Shown one piece after another: positions 24,598 to 31,969 of a DNA stretch of 31,969 nt; position 1 is the stretch's first letter, and every line of letters starts with the position of its first letter. This stretch comes from JARLFX01 sp036404255. Its GTDB lineage: Bacteria > Acidobacteriota > Terriglobia > Terriglobales > Acidobacteriaceae. The stretch spans positions 1-31,969 of the forward strand of contig DASWOP010000121.1 of the NCBI GenBank assembly GCA_036404255.1, written 5' to 3'. The notes beneath the pieces were generated by a model. The model was not told the origin of the DNA. It saw nothing but the letters and a program-made list of their open reading frames with translations, and ran no database searches. A program made the translations under genes and the position numbers.

Positions 24598-25218
24598 TCA
24601 ATCCGCGTACCGCACCTGCGGCCGCCAGAATTTGCGAATACTCCACTGTCCAAAGCGATACGTGAGAAACAGAAAGATCGCGCCCAGCACCAGGCCGATT
24701 GGGATGATCCACCCGCCAAGGTATTCATGGCCAACCCCGGCCGTTGGAGTGAAGCCGAGATGGAGGCGGAAGGAGTCGGGGTCCGTTGAATCTGTGTTGA
24801 ACCACAGACCAACCTTCTGCGGAAAGAACGGCTTCAGTACAGCACACAGCAGCAGCGATGCGCCCACGCAGTACCCGGTCACGGAGACGATAAATGTAAC
24901 GAATCCTGCCACGCTGAGACCAGCCCAGCGGAAGAGCGCGCGCAGTATCAGCAGCGGTGAAGGCGTGGCCTGTGCCCGTTGCAGCACGGCATTGGTCACG
25001 TAGCTGCCGGCCAGCTCCTCCGGCGTGCCGAGTGCCGTGATCGCTGCATCAATCGTCGCCCGCGTCGGCACCCCCTGCTGCGATGCCTTGTCCAGGATGT
25101 GACTGTGAATCTCCTGCACAATCTCGTTGACTTCGCTCTCATTGAGCTGCCGCAGTCGCTTACGCAAGGTCGTCAGGTAAGCATCCATAGTCTTCGTTGA
25201 ATCGGGAGAGAGAGTCAT
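24598..25218 (-). CDS. Membrane protein with HAAS (DUF1700-like) domain, PadR partner
   Basis: The 206-residue product has an N-terminal all-helical region of about 75 residues (MDAYLTTLRKRLRQLNESEVNEIV, then HSHILDK and ALGTPEELAGSYV). This is characteristic of HAAS domains encoded next to PadR regulators. About three hydrophobic membrane segments follow (starting near GLSVAGFVTFIVSVTGY and ending GGWIIPIGLVLGAIFLFLTY). Its start overlaps the padR stop by four bases, so the two are co-translated. Family context suggests a membrane sensor or response module under PadR control. The ligand is unknown. Confidence 0.85.
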   Translation of the reverse strand: MTLSPDSTKTMDAYLTTLRKRLRQLNESEVNEIVQEIHSHILDKASQQGVPTRATIDAAITALGTPEELAGSYVTNAVLQRAQATPSPLLILRALFRWAGLSVAGFVTFIVSVTGYCVGASLLLCAVLKPFFPQKVGLWFNTDSTDPDSFRLHLGFTPTAGVGHEYLGGWIIPIGLVLGAIFLFLTYRFGQWSIRKFWRPQVRYAD

Positions 25219-25589
25219 TGGTTCTCCTTCTGCAGCGGAGCGAGCAGGTCGCTCATGCTGGTTGAAAACTTCGTCCAGATCTGTGTCATCTCCAGCGCGC
25301 GCTGCCTACCCGCAGGCGTGAGTTCGTAGTACTTGCGCGGATGCCCGGAGGTGGATTCCACCCACTCCGACGTAACCAGCCCCAGCGCCTTCAGCCGGTT
25401 CAGCAGCGGATAGATGGTCCCCTCCGTCACAATGAGTTCGGAAGCTGTCTCCAGGTGGCGCAGGATCTCCAGCCCATAAAGACGTCCATCCCACAGCGCG
25501 GCAAGAATCGCCAGCTCCAGGGAACCTTTGCGGAGCTGGACCTCCCACTTTTCAGGAGCGTCGGGTTCAATTGGTTTATTTTTGTCCAC
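25215..25589 (-). CDS. PadR-family transcriptional regulator
   Basis: The 124-residue protein has a PadR winged helix: KGSLELAILAALWDGRLYGLEI, then ELIVTEGTIYPLLNRLKALGLV and GHPRKYYELTPAGRQ. A short C-terminal helix for dimer formation follows. It starts at GTG 25589 with no ribosome site. The -10 box ends six bases before it, so translation is probably leaderless. The protein likely represses its own two-gene operon, as is usual for PadR/HAAS pairs. The gap between the -35 and -10 boxes is the natural operator position. Confidence 0.92.
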   Translation of the reverse strand: MDKNKPIEPDAPEKWEVQLRKGSLELAILAALWDGRLYGLEILRHLETASELIVTEGTIYPLLNRLKALGLVTSEWVESTSGHPRKYYELTPAGRQRALEMTQIWTKFSTSMSDLLAPLQKENQ

Positions 25590-25595
25590 AACAAG

Positions 25596-25624
25596 ATACT
25601 ATGCAGTGCAAGGTATAGTGTCAA
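25596..25624 (-). promoter_or_regulatory. padR promoter with candidate operator, leaderless start
   Basis: On the minus strand, TTGACA (25,624-25,619) and TAGTAT (25,601-25,596) are separated by exactly 17 bases. Partial dyad symmetry (ACTAT...ATAGT, plus-strand 25,598-25,619) spans the spacer and both boxes, as expected for an autorepressor site. The predicted transcription start coincides with GTG 25589. Confidence 0.7.
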
Positions 25625-26187
25625 GTGGATTTTCGATTGGATAGAGCCATAAAATTGATAGAGCCATGAATCTGAGGGACCCATCCGTCCACAGCGGCCG
25701 TGGGGAGCACCCATCGTTGTCCACAAGTTCACCCTCGCCTGTCCACAACTCCACTCTCGGCACCCCCTGAGGTTACCGTCGGTTTAGCTTCAGGATCACC
25801 CTGGATTCGTATACTTTTCAGCTCTTTTTGGCGTAGTTACTGCGCTGAATTGATAAAATAGAACCAGGTCGTATCAGCTTCGCAAAACGAATCTTCTTAG
25901 TAACTCGTTTATTTTCAAATATTTGATATCTAAGTCGTTTGTTTTCAAATATTTAGTACGCACGATGGAGGCTAAGTATTGCAAACAGGATATTTAGCTT
26001 GAACATAGGGGAGGGGGTACCAGTACCATTTCGGAACTCCCCATTGCAATTCACCATCTCCTGTGATGTGCAGTGTCGCCTGCACTGGAAATGTAGCGAT
26101 TAACCTGCTAAAATAGCTTCATATAGGCGGCTAAGTACGTTCTGCGCCCGATGCAAGTCTTTGAAAACTGGAAGGTTACGACCCGTT
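25625..26187. other. Long intergenic region with short repeats, no gene
   Basis: Over 550 bases, AT-rich in the right half. It holds TTGTCCACA at 25,717, CTGTCCACA at 25,739 and CCGTCCACA near 25,685, each close to a DnaA-box pattern. It also contains a 30-bp-period direct repeat at 25,902-25,954. A possible -10 TAAAAT at 26,108-26,113, with a poor -35 CTGGAA at 26,085, may serve the DUF427 gene. No coding signal is seen. Confidence 0.6.
25902..25954. repeat. Tandem direct repeat, 23-bp core at 30-bp spacing
   Basis: The 23-base segments at 25,902-25,924 and 25,932-25,954 differ at two positions; both contain TTTTCAAATATTT. The first includes the perfect palindrome TCAAATATTTGA (25,915-25,926). 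Spacing close to three helical turns suits cooperative protein binding. Confidence 0.7.
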
Positions 26188-26472
26188 ATGGCAAAGGCAA
26201 TCTGGAATGGTCAGGTACTGGCCGAGAGTGATGCAGTTGAGACCGTTGAGGGGAATATCTACTTTCCCGATTCCGCTGTGAAGCGTGAGTATCTCAAGAG
26301 CAGTTCCACCACATCAAGCTGCCCATGGAAGGGCCAGGCACGGTACTATACCGTCCAGGTAGACGGCCAGGAGAACTCCGACGCCGCCTGGTACTACCCC
26401 GACCCCAAGCCCACCGCCCGTAAGTTGAAGTATCACGTGGCTTTCTGGCGCGGCGTCGAAATCCTCAAGTAG
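26188..26472 (+). CDS. DUF427 domain protein
   Basis: The 94-residue protein spans a single DUF427 domain from end to end: AIWNGQVLAESD at the start, NIYFPDSAVKREYL and STTSSCPWKGQARYYTV in the middle, and AWYYPDPKPTA with HVAFWRGVEI at the end. These are the conserved Trp/Cys/Pro features of the family. The function of DUF427 is not known to me. The start ATG 26188 matches the usual domain start, although the frame opens at TTG 26161 and the ribosome site (GAAGG) is distant. Its stop abuts the stop of the convergent kinase gene with no base between. A stand-alone cytoplasmic protein is expected. Confidence 0.92.
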   Translation: MAKAIWNGQVLAESDAVETVEGNIYFPDSAVKREYLKSSSTTSSCPWKGQARYYTVQVDGQENSDAAWYYPDPKPTARKLKYHVAFWRGVEILK

Positions 26473-27924
26473 CTAATACGCCTCAGTAAGTTCAAGCGGC
26501 AGCCGCACCTGGAAGCAGGTGGCCCCCGGGGCTGACTCCACCGTGATGAACCCCCGGTGCCGGCCTACGATGCGTTGCGCCGTGTCCAGCCCCAGTCCGA
26601 GCCCGTCCCCGACGGCCTTGGTGGTGAAGAAGGGCTCAAAGATCCGGTCCTTCAGTTCCGGCTGAATACCGTGGCCGGAGTCCCACACCTCCACCAGCGC
26701 CATCTCTCCACTGCGCGAAATCTTCAACCGCAATGTGCCCTGGCCTTCCATCGCGTCCAACGCATTCTCAATCAAAACCATAAATACCTGATTTAACTCG
26801 CTTCCGTAGGCGCTGATTGGGGGCATCCCGTCCTCGTAACAGCGCTCGACCGTGATGCCCTCCATGCGCGAGTTGAGCATGGTGAGCGTATTATCCAGCG
26901 CGGCGGCCAGATCCACCTCCTGCACGGCCGCCTGATCCATGTACGAGTAGTCCTTGATCGCGCGGATGAGGTCGAAGATGCGTGCGGTAGAGTCGAGGAC
27001 GGCTTCGGTCATGCGCTCGGCGCGCAGGGCCGAGGCAAAGGAGCGGATGGCTACTGGTAGCACGTCCGGATTAGCGATGGCGGAGAGCTCATCCAGCATA
27101 TCGATGGAGATGTTGGTCTCGGCCAGGGTAGAAGCGACCTGCCAGGCATCGCTCACGGCGTGCTCGTCCAGCCAGTGGGTGATGGCGTCTTCGCGGTCAG
27201 CCTGGTCCAGCGCACTCGTAGCGGCCTGAGCGTCGGTAATGGTGCCGGGAGGCACGGCGGCGCGTGCCTCGCCCACCCAGGCCCCGTAGAGGGCCTTCTG
27301 CTCGTCATTCAGGCACATGCTGCCGAGCTGGTACTTCTGGTCGCCATAGTGGCGCAACTCGCCGAGCAGGGTGCGTGCGGCCCGTTGTGCGGCAGAGGCA
27401 GGGTTGTTGAGCTCGTGTGAGAGATTGCCGGCCAGTTTGCCAATGGCGTTCAGCTTCTCGGCCTGCTGCTCCAGCCTCGTGACCTCGCGCACACGGGAGA
27501 GCAGGATGCTGACGCAGCGCTGTGCCATGGAGGGAATGGCGACGAGCATGGCAGCGAAGTCGTCTTTGTCGATATTGAGCGCCCAGCACTCGCCGACGGC
27601 GCGGCCGTCTCCGCCATAGTTCTTCATCCGGGAGTAGGGGAGCAGGCCGCCGATCTGGCCGGTGCGGCCGATGAAGAGAGCCATGGGGCCGGAGATAAGG
27701 CGCTGGACGTGGACCTCGCCGCGCAGCATGATGTTCATCACGCGGACGGGCTCGCCCTCGCGGAAGATAAGGGTGCCGGGGGGGGCGAACTGCTCCGTGC
27801 CGTGCTCTGCAAGCCAGCGGTACTCTTCGTCGCTAAGGCCTTCAAGCGGTGAGACGTTACGCAACGCGGCGATGATCTCTTCTGTGGTGGAGCGGCGTTC
27901 GGTGGTTGTAGAAGGGGAAGCCAT
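26473..27924 (-). CDS. Sensor histidine kinase with N-terminal cyclic-nucleotide-binding domain
   Basis: I start at ATG 27924 (483 residues), preceded by AGAGGTG; the frame extends upstream to 28,038 without a better site. The cNMP-binding fold spans about 25-145 (PPGTLIFREGEPV, MLRGEVHV), with no membrane segment, so the kinase is soluble. The H-box is GNLSHELNNP with phospho-acceptor H170. An unusually long stretch of about 200 residues separates it from the ATP-binding domain, which has NQVFMVLIENALDAM (N box), DSGHGI (G1), FEPFFTTK (F box) and GLGLGL (G2). No response regulator is adjacent, so the output partner is encoded elsewhere. Whether it senses cAMP, cGMP or another ligand is unknown. 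Confidence 0.92.
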   Translation of the reverse strand: MASPSTTTERRSTTEEIIAALRNVSPLEGLSDEEYRWLAEHGTEQFAPPGTLIFREGEPVRVMNIMLRGEVHVQRLISGPMALFIGRTGQIGGLLPYSRMKNYGGDGRAVGECWALNIDKDDFAAMLVAIPSMAQRCVSILLSRVREVTRLEQQAEKLNAIGKLAGNLSHELNNPASAAQRAARTLLGELRHYGDQKYQLGSMCLNDEQKALYGAWVGEARAAVPPGTITDAQAATSALDQADREDAITHWLDEHAVSDAWQVASTLAETNISIDMLDELSAIANPDVLPVAIRSFASALRAERMTEAVLDSTARIFDLIRAIKDYSYMDQAAVQEVDLAAALDNTLTMLNSRMEGITVERCYEDGMPPISAYGSELNQVFMVLIENALDAMEGQGTLRLKISRSGEMALVEVWDSGHGIQPELKDRIFEPFFTTKAVGDGLGLGLDTAQRIVGRHRGFITVESAPGATCFQVRLPLELTEAY

Positions 27925-28039
27925 GCCGTCACCTCTGGGTCTATTTTGCCATGGAACGGAAGGGTTGGGGGCGGGCGGAATTTGTGCGGATGAAAGTGCA
28001 GCGGAGATGGTGCATACCCTCGAATTGTTTCGAGGCAAA

Positions 28040-28072
28040 GCAAAGGCGGCATCCTGTGGATGCCGCCTTTGC
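28040..28072 (-). terminator. Terminator of the ilv operon
   Basis: Perfect 15-bp arms (28,040-28,054 and 28,058-28,072) enclose a 3-base loop, starting 17 bases beyond the ilvC stop. On the minus strand the stem is followed by TTTGCC rather than a long T-run, so termination may be partial. It also separates ilvC from the kinase gene. Confidence 0.75.
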
Positions 28073-28089
28073 TGGTTGGTTAGCGACTT

Positions 28090-29115
28090 TTAGGCTTTGA
28101 CGACGCTGCCATTTACCACCTTGACCGGGTCAAGGAAGGGCATGGCTGCGCGCAGGCCTGCGCCGACAGTCTCAAGCTGGTGGGCGGCTTCGCGGGCGCG
28201 GATGGAGGCGAAGTTCTTGCGGCCAGTCTCGTTCTCCTCGATGAACTTCTTGGCGAAGGAGCCGTCCTGGATTTCGTTGAGCAGCTGCTTCATGGCCTTC
28301 TTCACTTCAGGGGTGACGATGCGCGGGCCGGCAACGTAGTCGCCCCACTCAGCGGTGTCTGAGATGGAGTGGCGCATGTAGGCGAGGCCGCCACGGTACA
28401 TCAGGTCCACGATGAGCTTGAGCTCATGCATGCACTCGAAGTAGGCAAGCTCTGGCTGATAGCCGGCTTCGACGAGGGTCTCAAAGCCTGCCTTGACCAG
28501 CGCAGCGGTGCCGCCGCAGAGGACAGCCTGCTCGCCAAAGAGGTCGGTTTCGGTCTCTTCGGTGAAGGTGGTCTGCAGAACGCCGGCGCGGGTGGTGCCG
28601 ATGCCCTTGGCGTAGGAGAGTGCGACGGCGAGTGCGTTGCCGCTGGCATCCTGCTCCACTGCGACGAGCGCGGGAACGCCGCCGCCTTCGACGAAGACTT
28701 CGCGGACGCGGTGGCCGGGGGCCTTGGGCGCGACCATGGAGACATCGGTGCCCTTGGCGGGTGTGATGGTCTTGAAGCGGATGTTGAAGCCGTGGGCAAA
28801 CATGAGCGTCTTGCCGGGGGTGAGGTTAGGCTCGACTTCGGCGGCATAGATCTTGTGGGTGATCTGGTCGGGGGTGAGCATCATGATGACGTCTGCCCAC
28901 TTGGTGGCGTCGGCGACGGACTTCACTTCGAGGCCGGCCTTCTGCGCTTTGGCGACGGAGGAGGAGTCGGGACGGAGGCCGACGACGACCTGTACGCCGG
29001 AGTCTTTCAGGTTGAGCGCGTGGGCGTGGCCCTGTGAGCCGTAGCCGATGATGGCGACCTTCTTGCCCTGGATGATGGAGAGGTCTGCATCTGCGTCGTG
29101 GTAAGTCTTAGCCAT
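28090..29115 (-). CDS. ilvC: Ketol-acid reductoisomerase (class I)
   Basis: This 341-residue enzyme converts 2-acetolactate or 2-aceto-2-hydroxybutyrate to the dihydroxy acids, with NADPH and magnesium, in valine, leucine and isoleucine synthesis. The N-terminal Rossmann fold has VAIIGYGSQGHAHALNL and the NADPH-specificity loop GLRPDSSS. PKAPGHRVREVF and the knotted C-terminal domain, with the metal-binding acidic residues in DLFGEQAVLCGG and GYQPELAYFEC, are all present. Length is standard for the short class I form. AAGGAA precedes ATG 29115. It lies 100 bases after ilvN, probably in the same transcript. Confidence 0.97.
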   Translation of the reverse strand: MAKTYHDADADLSIIQGKKVAIIGYGSQGHAHALNLKDSGVQVVVGLRPDSSSVAKAQKAGLEVKSVADATKWADVIMMLTPDQITHKIYAAEVEPNLTPGKTLMFAHGFNIRFKTITPAKGTDVSMVAPKAPGHRVREVFVEGGGVPALVAVEQDASGNALAVALSYAKGIGTTRAGVLQTTFTEETETDLFGEQAVLCGGTAALVKAGFETLVEAGYQPELAYFECMHELKLIVDLMYRGGLAYMRHSISDTAEWGDYVAGPRIVTPEVKKAMKQLLNEIQDGSFAKKFIEENETGRKNFASIRAREAAHQLETVGAGLRAAMPFLDPVKVVNGSVVKA

Positions 29116-29215
29116 TTTGTTTTCCTTTGCTTTCTGTAGTTGAAATTTCTAACTTGCGTTCGTTGCAAAACTTGTCGTGCGGGGCGGAGTGAAGCATCTG
29201 TTTGTTCCGCTGTGG

Positions 29216-29809
29216 TTATTTCTCGGGGAATTCGCCGGGAATCAAGTCGGCCTTCCTGAGCTTGCGGGGATGGTCACCATTCTTGCGCTTGGCTACGTCT
29301 TCCAGCGCCTTCATGACCCGGCTGGTGTGGTGGCCTCGGCGCATGGCCATGCGGCCGGTGCGCGATATCTCCAGTATCTCGTATTCGCTCTCTTTCAGCA
29401 CCTGGATGAGGCCCTCGATCTTGCTGGCGCCGCCGGTGAGTTCGAGCATGAGCGATTCCGGCGCGAGGTCTACGATGCGGGCGCGGAAGACTTCGGCCAG
29501 CTCGAAGAGGTGGGTGCGGGTCTTGGGGCCGGCGGCGATCTTGATGAGCGCAAGCTCGCGGATGACGGCGGACTGGCGCTCGACCTCGTCTACGTCGCGG
29601 GTGATCTCGAGCTTGTAGAGCGCGGCGCGAATGCGCGAGGCGGCATGCTCGGGCGCCTCGGTGACGATGGTCATGCGCGAGGTGTCTGCCTGCTCGGACT
29701 CGCCGACGGTGAGCGAGACAATGTTGATGTTCATACGGCGGAAGAGCGAGGCGACGCGGGTGAGCACGCCGGGCTTGTCTTCAACGAGTGCTACGAATGT
29801 GTGCAACAT
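29216..29809 (-). CDS. ilvN: Acetolactate synthase small (regulatory) subunit
   Basis: The 197-residue protein starts with an ACT domain (FVALVEDKPGVLTRVASLFRRMNINI) that binds valine for feedback inhibition. The usual C-terminal domain follows (MLELTGGASKIEGLIQVLK, GRMAMRRG). A tail of about 25 basic residues (AKRKNGDHPRKLRKA) is longer than in many homologues. Its ATG follows directly after the TAA of the small membrane ORF. It pairs with the large subunit encoded at 30,175-31,938. The symbol ilvH would be equally correct. Confidence 0.96.
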   Translation of the reverse strand: MLHTFVALVEDKPGVLTRVASLFRRMNINIVSLTVGESEQADTSRMTIVTEAPEHAASRIRAALYKLEITRDVDEVERQSAVIRELALIKIAAGPKTRTHLFELAEVFRARIVDLAPESLMLELTGGASKIEGLIQVLKESEYEILEISRTGRMAMRRGHHTSRVMKALEDVAKRKNGDHPRKLRKADLIPGEFPEK

Positions 29810-30172
29810 TTAGACCTCGTCAGTCAGAAGTAAATAGTGAATCGAGTTGGGGGCAATAAATTCATTTCTTGACATGGCCCCATCGTCTTTTTCCCTTTGA
29901 GGTGAAACTTGACGATCACTGGGGTGACCAAGAAATGGATTCCACCAGTGATCGCGTTGTATTTTCCATGCTCCGAAGATTGCCAACGCTAGACAGAGGG
30001 TAAGGGCTATAAGCCTTCGTTTCGGTGTCATCGGTACCTCACTTTGCCGAATCTCATCTGGTGTCATGTTGATGTCGACAGTGTTCGCCCATGTGATGGA
30101 CTTTGCTCGCGCATTACGGATGAGGCCTGCAATGCCTCCAAGCAAAAATATCCAGCCAATGGACAAATGCAT
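29810..30172 (-). CDS. Small membrane ORF inserted between ilvB and ilvN, unrecognised
   Basis: The 120-residue product has two hydrophobic segments, one at the N-terminus (SIGWIFLLGGIAGLI) and one near 52-67 (LIALTLCLALAIFGAW). A polar tail without clear motifs follows. It starts two bases after the ilvB stop and its TAA abuts the ilvN ATG, so it is fitted exactly between two genes that are normally adjacent. Base composition is about 47 % G+C by my count over 29,821-30,180, against about 63 % in ilvB. That suggests recent origin or transfer. There is no obvious ribosome site of its own and no family I recognise. It could be a genuine small membrane protein or a neutral insert that kept the frame open. 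Confidence 0.6.
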   Translation of the reverse strand: MHLSIGWIFLLGGIAGLIRNARAKSITWANTVDINMTPDEIRQSEVPMTPKRRLIALTLCLALAIFGAWKIQRDHWWNPFLGHPSDRQVSPQREKDDGAMSRNEFIAPNSIHYLLLTDEV

Positions 30173-30174
30173 GT

Positions 30175-31938
30175 TTACTCATCCTCCGGCACTTCGATTA
30201 GCGGATTCTGTTTCGGCCTGCGCACCATCTCGTGCAGTGCGGCTCCGGGGGCGATCATCGGGTAGACGCCGTCTTCCTTCTCGACCTGGAAGTTGATGAG
30301 GAAGGGACCCTTGTGTTTGCGCGCGGCTTTCACTGCGGGGATGACGTCGGCGCGTTTGGAGACGTTCATGCCCTGGATGCCGTGGGCTTCGGCGAGCTTG
30401 ACGAAGTCTGGCGAGAGGATGGGCGAGCAGGAGTAGTTCTTCTCGTAGAAGGCCTCCTGCCACTGGCGCACCATGCCGAGGAAGCCGTTGTTGATGACGG
30501 CGATGTTGATGTCGAGGTTCTCCTGCACGGCGGTGGAGAGCTCGGCTGCCGTCATCTGGAAGCCGCCGTCGCCGGCGATGATCCAGACGTCTTTGGCGGG
30601 CTGGCCCATCTTGGCGCCGATGCCGGCGGGCAAGGCAAACCCCATGGTGCCGAGGCCGCCGGAGGTGATGAGAGTGCGCGGCTCGTCGTGCTTGTAGTAC
30701 TGCGCCTCCCACATCTGGTGCTGGCCTACGTCGGTGGCGATGATGGAGTTGCCGCCGGTCTCGCGCCAGAGGTCGTTGATGACGTGCGCGGCGTAGAGGT
30801 GGCCGGTATCTGGCAGGTTGATGATGTCGCGGACGGCTTCGTCACCCTTCATGGCCATCACTTCGCGAATCCAGCTGGTGTCGTTTTTCTGCGGCAGCAG
30901 GGGCAGAAGGGTGGTGAGGACTTCGCGGAGGTCGCCGATGAGGGCAACGTCTACCTTGATGATCTTGTTGATCTCGTAGGGGTCGATGTCGACGTGGATC
31001 TTCTTGGCGTTGACGGCGAAGCTGGTGACGTTGCCGGTGACGCGATCGTCAAAGCGCATGCCGAAGGCAAGCAGAAGGTCGGCCTGCTGGATGGCGTTGT
31101 TGACCCAGCTTTCGCCGTGCATGCCCATCATGCCGAGCGAGAGTGGATGCGAGGCGGGGAAGGCTCCGAGGCCGAGAAGGGTGCAGGCGACGGGAATCTG
31201 ATGGCGCTCGGCGAACTGGCGGACTTCTTCGACCGCGCCGGATTGCAGGATGCCGTGGCCGGCGAGGATGACGGGGCGTTTGGCGTGCTTGATGAGTTCG
31301 ATGGCCTCGGCCATGGCTTCGCTCTCCGCACTGAGCATGGGGTGCGGACGGTGGGGCGCGGGGTTGGCAGCGTCAAAGTCAAAGAGCGCGGTGGCCTGCT
31401 GCGCGTCCTTGGTGATATCGACGAGCACGGGGCCGGGGCGGCCGGTCTTGGCGATCTGGAAGGCTTTGCGAATTGCGGGCGCGACCTCTTCCGCTTTGGT
31501 GACGAGGAAGTTGTGCTTGGTGATGGGCAGGGTGATGCCGGTGATGTCGATCTCCTGAAAGGCATCGGAGCCGAGGACTTTGCTGGAGACCTGGCCGGTG
31601 ATGCAGACCATGGGGATGCTGTCCAGCATGGCGGTGGCGATGCCGGTGACGAGGTTGGTGGCTCCGGGGCCGGAGGTGGCGACGCAGACACCGACCTTGC
31701 CGGATGCGCGGGAGTAGCCGTCGGCCATGTGGGCCGCGCCCTGCTCGTGGCGGACGAGGACGTGATGGATGGGGAACTTGCGCAGAGCATCGTAGACCGG
31801 GAGGATGGCGCCGCCGGGGTAACCGAATACAGTCTCTACGCCTTCGCCGACGAGCGTGGCCCACATGATCTCGGCGCCGGTGAGTTGTGCGTTCAGCGTT
31901 GCACTCTTCTTCGCGTTGTTTCCGTTCGTCTTTGCCAT
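30175..31938 (-). CDS. ilvB: Acetolactate synthase large (catalytic) subunit
   Basis: The 587-residue thiamine-diphosphate enzyme condenses pyruvate with pyruvate or 2-oxobutyrate, the first committed step to branched-chain amino acids. It shows the catalytic glutamate E65 in VRHEQGAAHMADGYSR, ATSGPGATNLVTG, the FAD/middle domain (GMMGMHGESWVNNA, LLLAFGMRFDDRVTG) and the TPP-binding motif GDGGFQMTAAELST ending in NN. AGAGGAG precedes ATG 31938. It is the first gene seen of the ilv operon. Only about 30 bases of leader are inside the window, so no attenuator or promoter can be judged. A long plus-strand frame antisense to it is a composition artefact. Confidence 0.97.
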   Translation of the reverse strand: MAKTNGNNAKKSATLNAQLTGAEIMWATLVGEGVETVFGYPGGAILPVYDALRKFPIHHVLVRHEQGAAHMADGYSRASGKVGVCVATSGPGATNLVTGIATAMLDSIPMVCITGQVSSKVLGSDAFQEIDITGITLPITKHNFLVTKAEEVAPAIRKAFQIAKTGRPGPVLVDITKDAQQATALFDFDAANPAPHRPHPMLSAESEAMAEAIELIKHAKRPVILAGHGILQSGAVEEVRQFAERHQIPVACTLLGLGAFPASHPLSLGMMGMHGESWVNNAIQQADLLLAFGMRFDDRVTGNVTSFAVNAKKIHVDIDPYEINKIIKVDVALIGDLREVLTTLLPLLPQKNDTSWIREVMAMKGDEAVRDIINLPDTGHLYAAHVINDLWRETGGNSIIATDVGQHQMWEAQYYKHDEPRTLITSGGLGTMGFALPAGIGAKMGQPAKDVWIIAGDGGFQMTAAELSTAVQENLDINIAVINNGFLGMVRQWQEAFYEKNYSCSPILSPDFVKLAEAHGIQGMNVSKRADVIPAVKAARKHKGPFLINFQVEKEDGVYPMIAPGAALHEMVRRPKQNPLIEVPEDE

Positions 31939-31969
31939 CGTGTGCTCCTCTAGTTGGGGATTCTTAGAG

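Noticed and set aside
24274..24789. Open frames across the repeat region right of topA
   Set aside because: They run through hairpin repeats and antisense into the HAAS gene, with no domain or ribosome site.
30232..31953. 573-codon plus-strand open frame
   Set aside because: Exactly antisense to ilvB, low-complexity Gly/Asp/Val-rich translation, no family features; it results from the codon bias of the opposite strand.

Overview
The window reads as part of a bacterial chromosome of moderately high G+C (most coding stretches look about 58-63 %). Gene content and style point to the Acidobacteriota, family Acidobacteriaceae or a close relative. The signs are tightly overlapping catabolic operons with secreted beta-propellers, GCTTTAGC/GCTTCAGC hairpin repeats, a TopA with a string of zinc ribbons, and a small CxxC protein of a type I associate with that phylum. 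This placement is an inference from pattern, not from a search.

Region 1 (1-15,932) is an accessory metabolic island. A long minus-strand operon runs from a strong promoter at 11,433-11,461 down to 1,651. Its order is: secreted DUF4861-type protein, amidohydrolase, degenerate amidohydrolase, fumarylacetoacetate-hydrolase-fold enzyme, Gfo/Idh/MocA oxidoreductase, DegT-type PLP aminotransferase, OSBS/NSAR-like enolase-superfamily enzyme, sodium:solute symporter and an IclR regulator. Most junctions are 4-base overlaps or abutting codons. Divergently transcribed are two secreted proteins: a 618-residue protein with EF-hand-like Asp/Asn-rich loops and a 685-residue beta-propeller. The C-terminal part of a clear paralogue of that propeller enters at the left edge, followed by a second IclR regulator related to the first. 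The set looks like uptake and breakdown of a sugar-derived, perhaps keto- or amino-substituted, acid or lactone. No single enzyme fixes the substrate, and I do not recognise the pathway.

Region 2 (16,064-23,920) is housekeeping: a small conserved CxxC protein, TldD, a secreted DUF1906-type glycoside-hydrolase-like protein, then dprA and topA on the plus strand, closed by a good rho-independent terminator. Repeat DNA separates the tldD and DUF1906 genes: a 15-bp tandem array and three short GC-rich hairpins.

Region 3 (23,921-26,187) holds a repeat-rich non-coding stretch with a 56-bp hairpin element in two copies whose stems differ but stay complementary. It is followed by a PadR regulator/HAAS-membrane-protein pair with an apparently leaderless promoter, and a long AT-richer intergenic region.

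Region 4 (26,188-31,938) has a DUF427 protein abutting, tail to tail, a cyclic-nucleotide-domain histidine kinase, then the branched-chain amino-acid operon ilvB-(small low-GC membrane ORF)-ilvN-ilvC, read on the minus strand and ending in a 15-bp-stem terminator.

No tRNA, rRNA, CRISPR array, transposase or prophage gene was seen.
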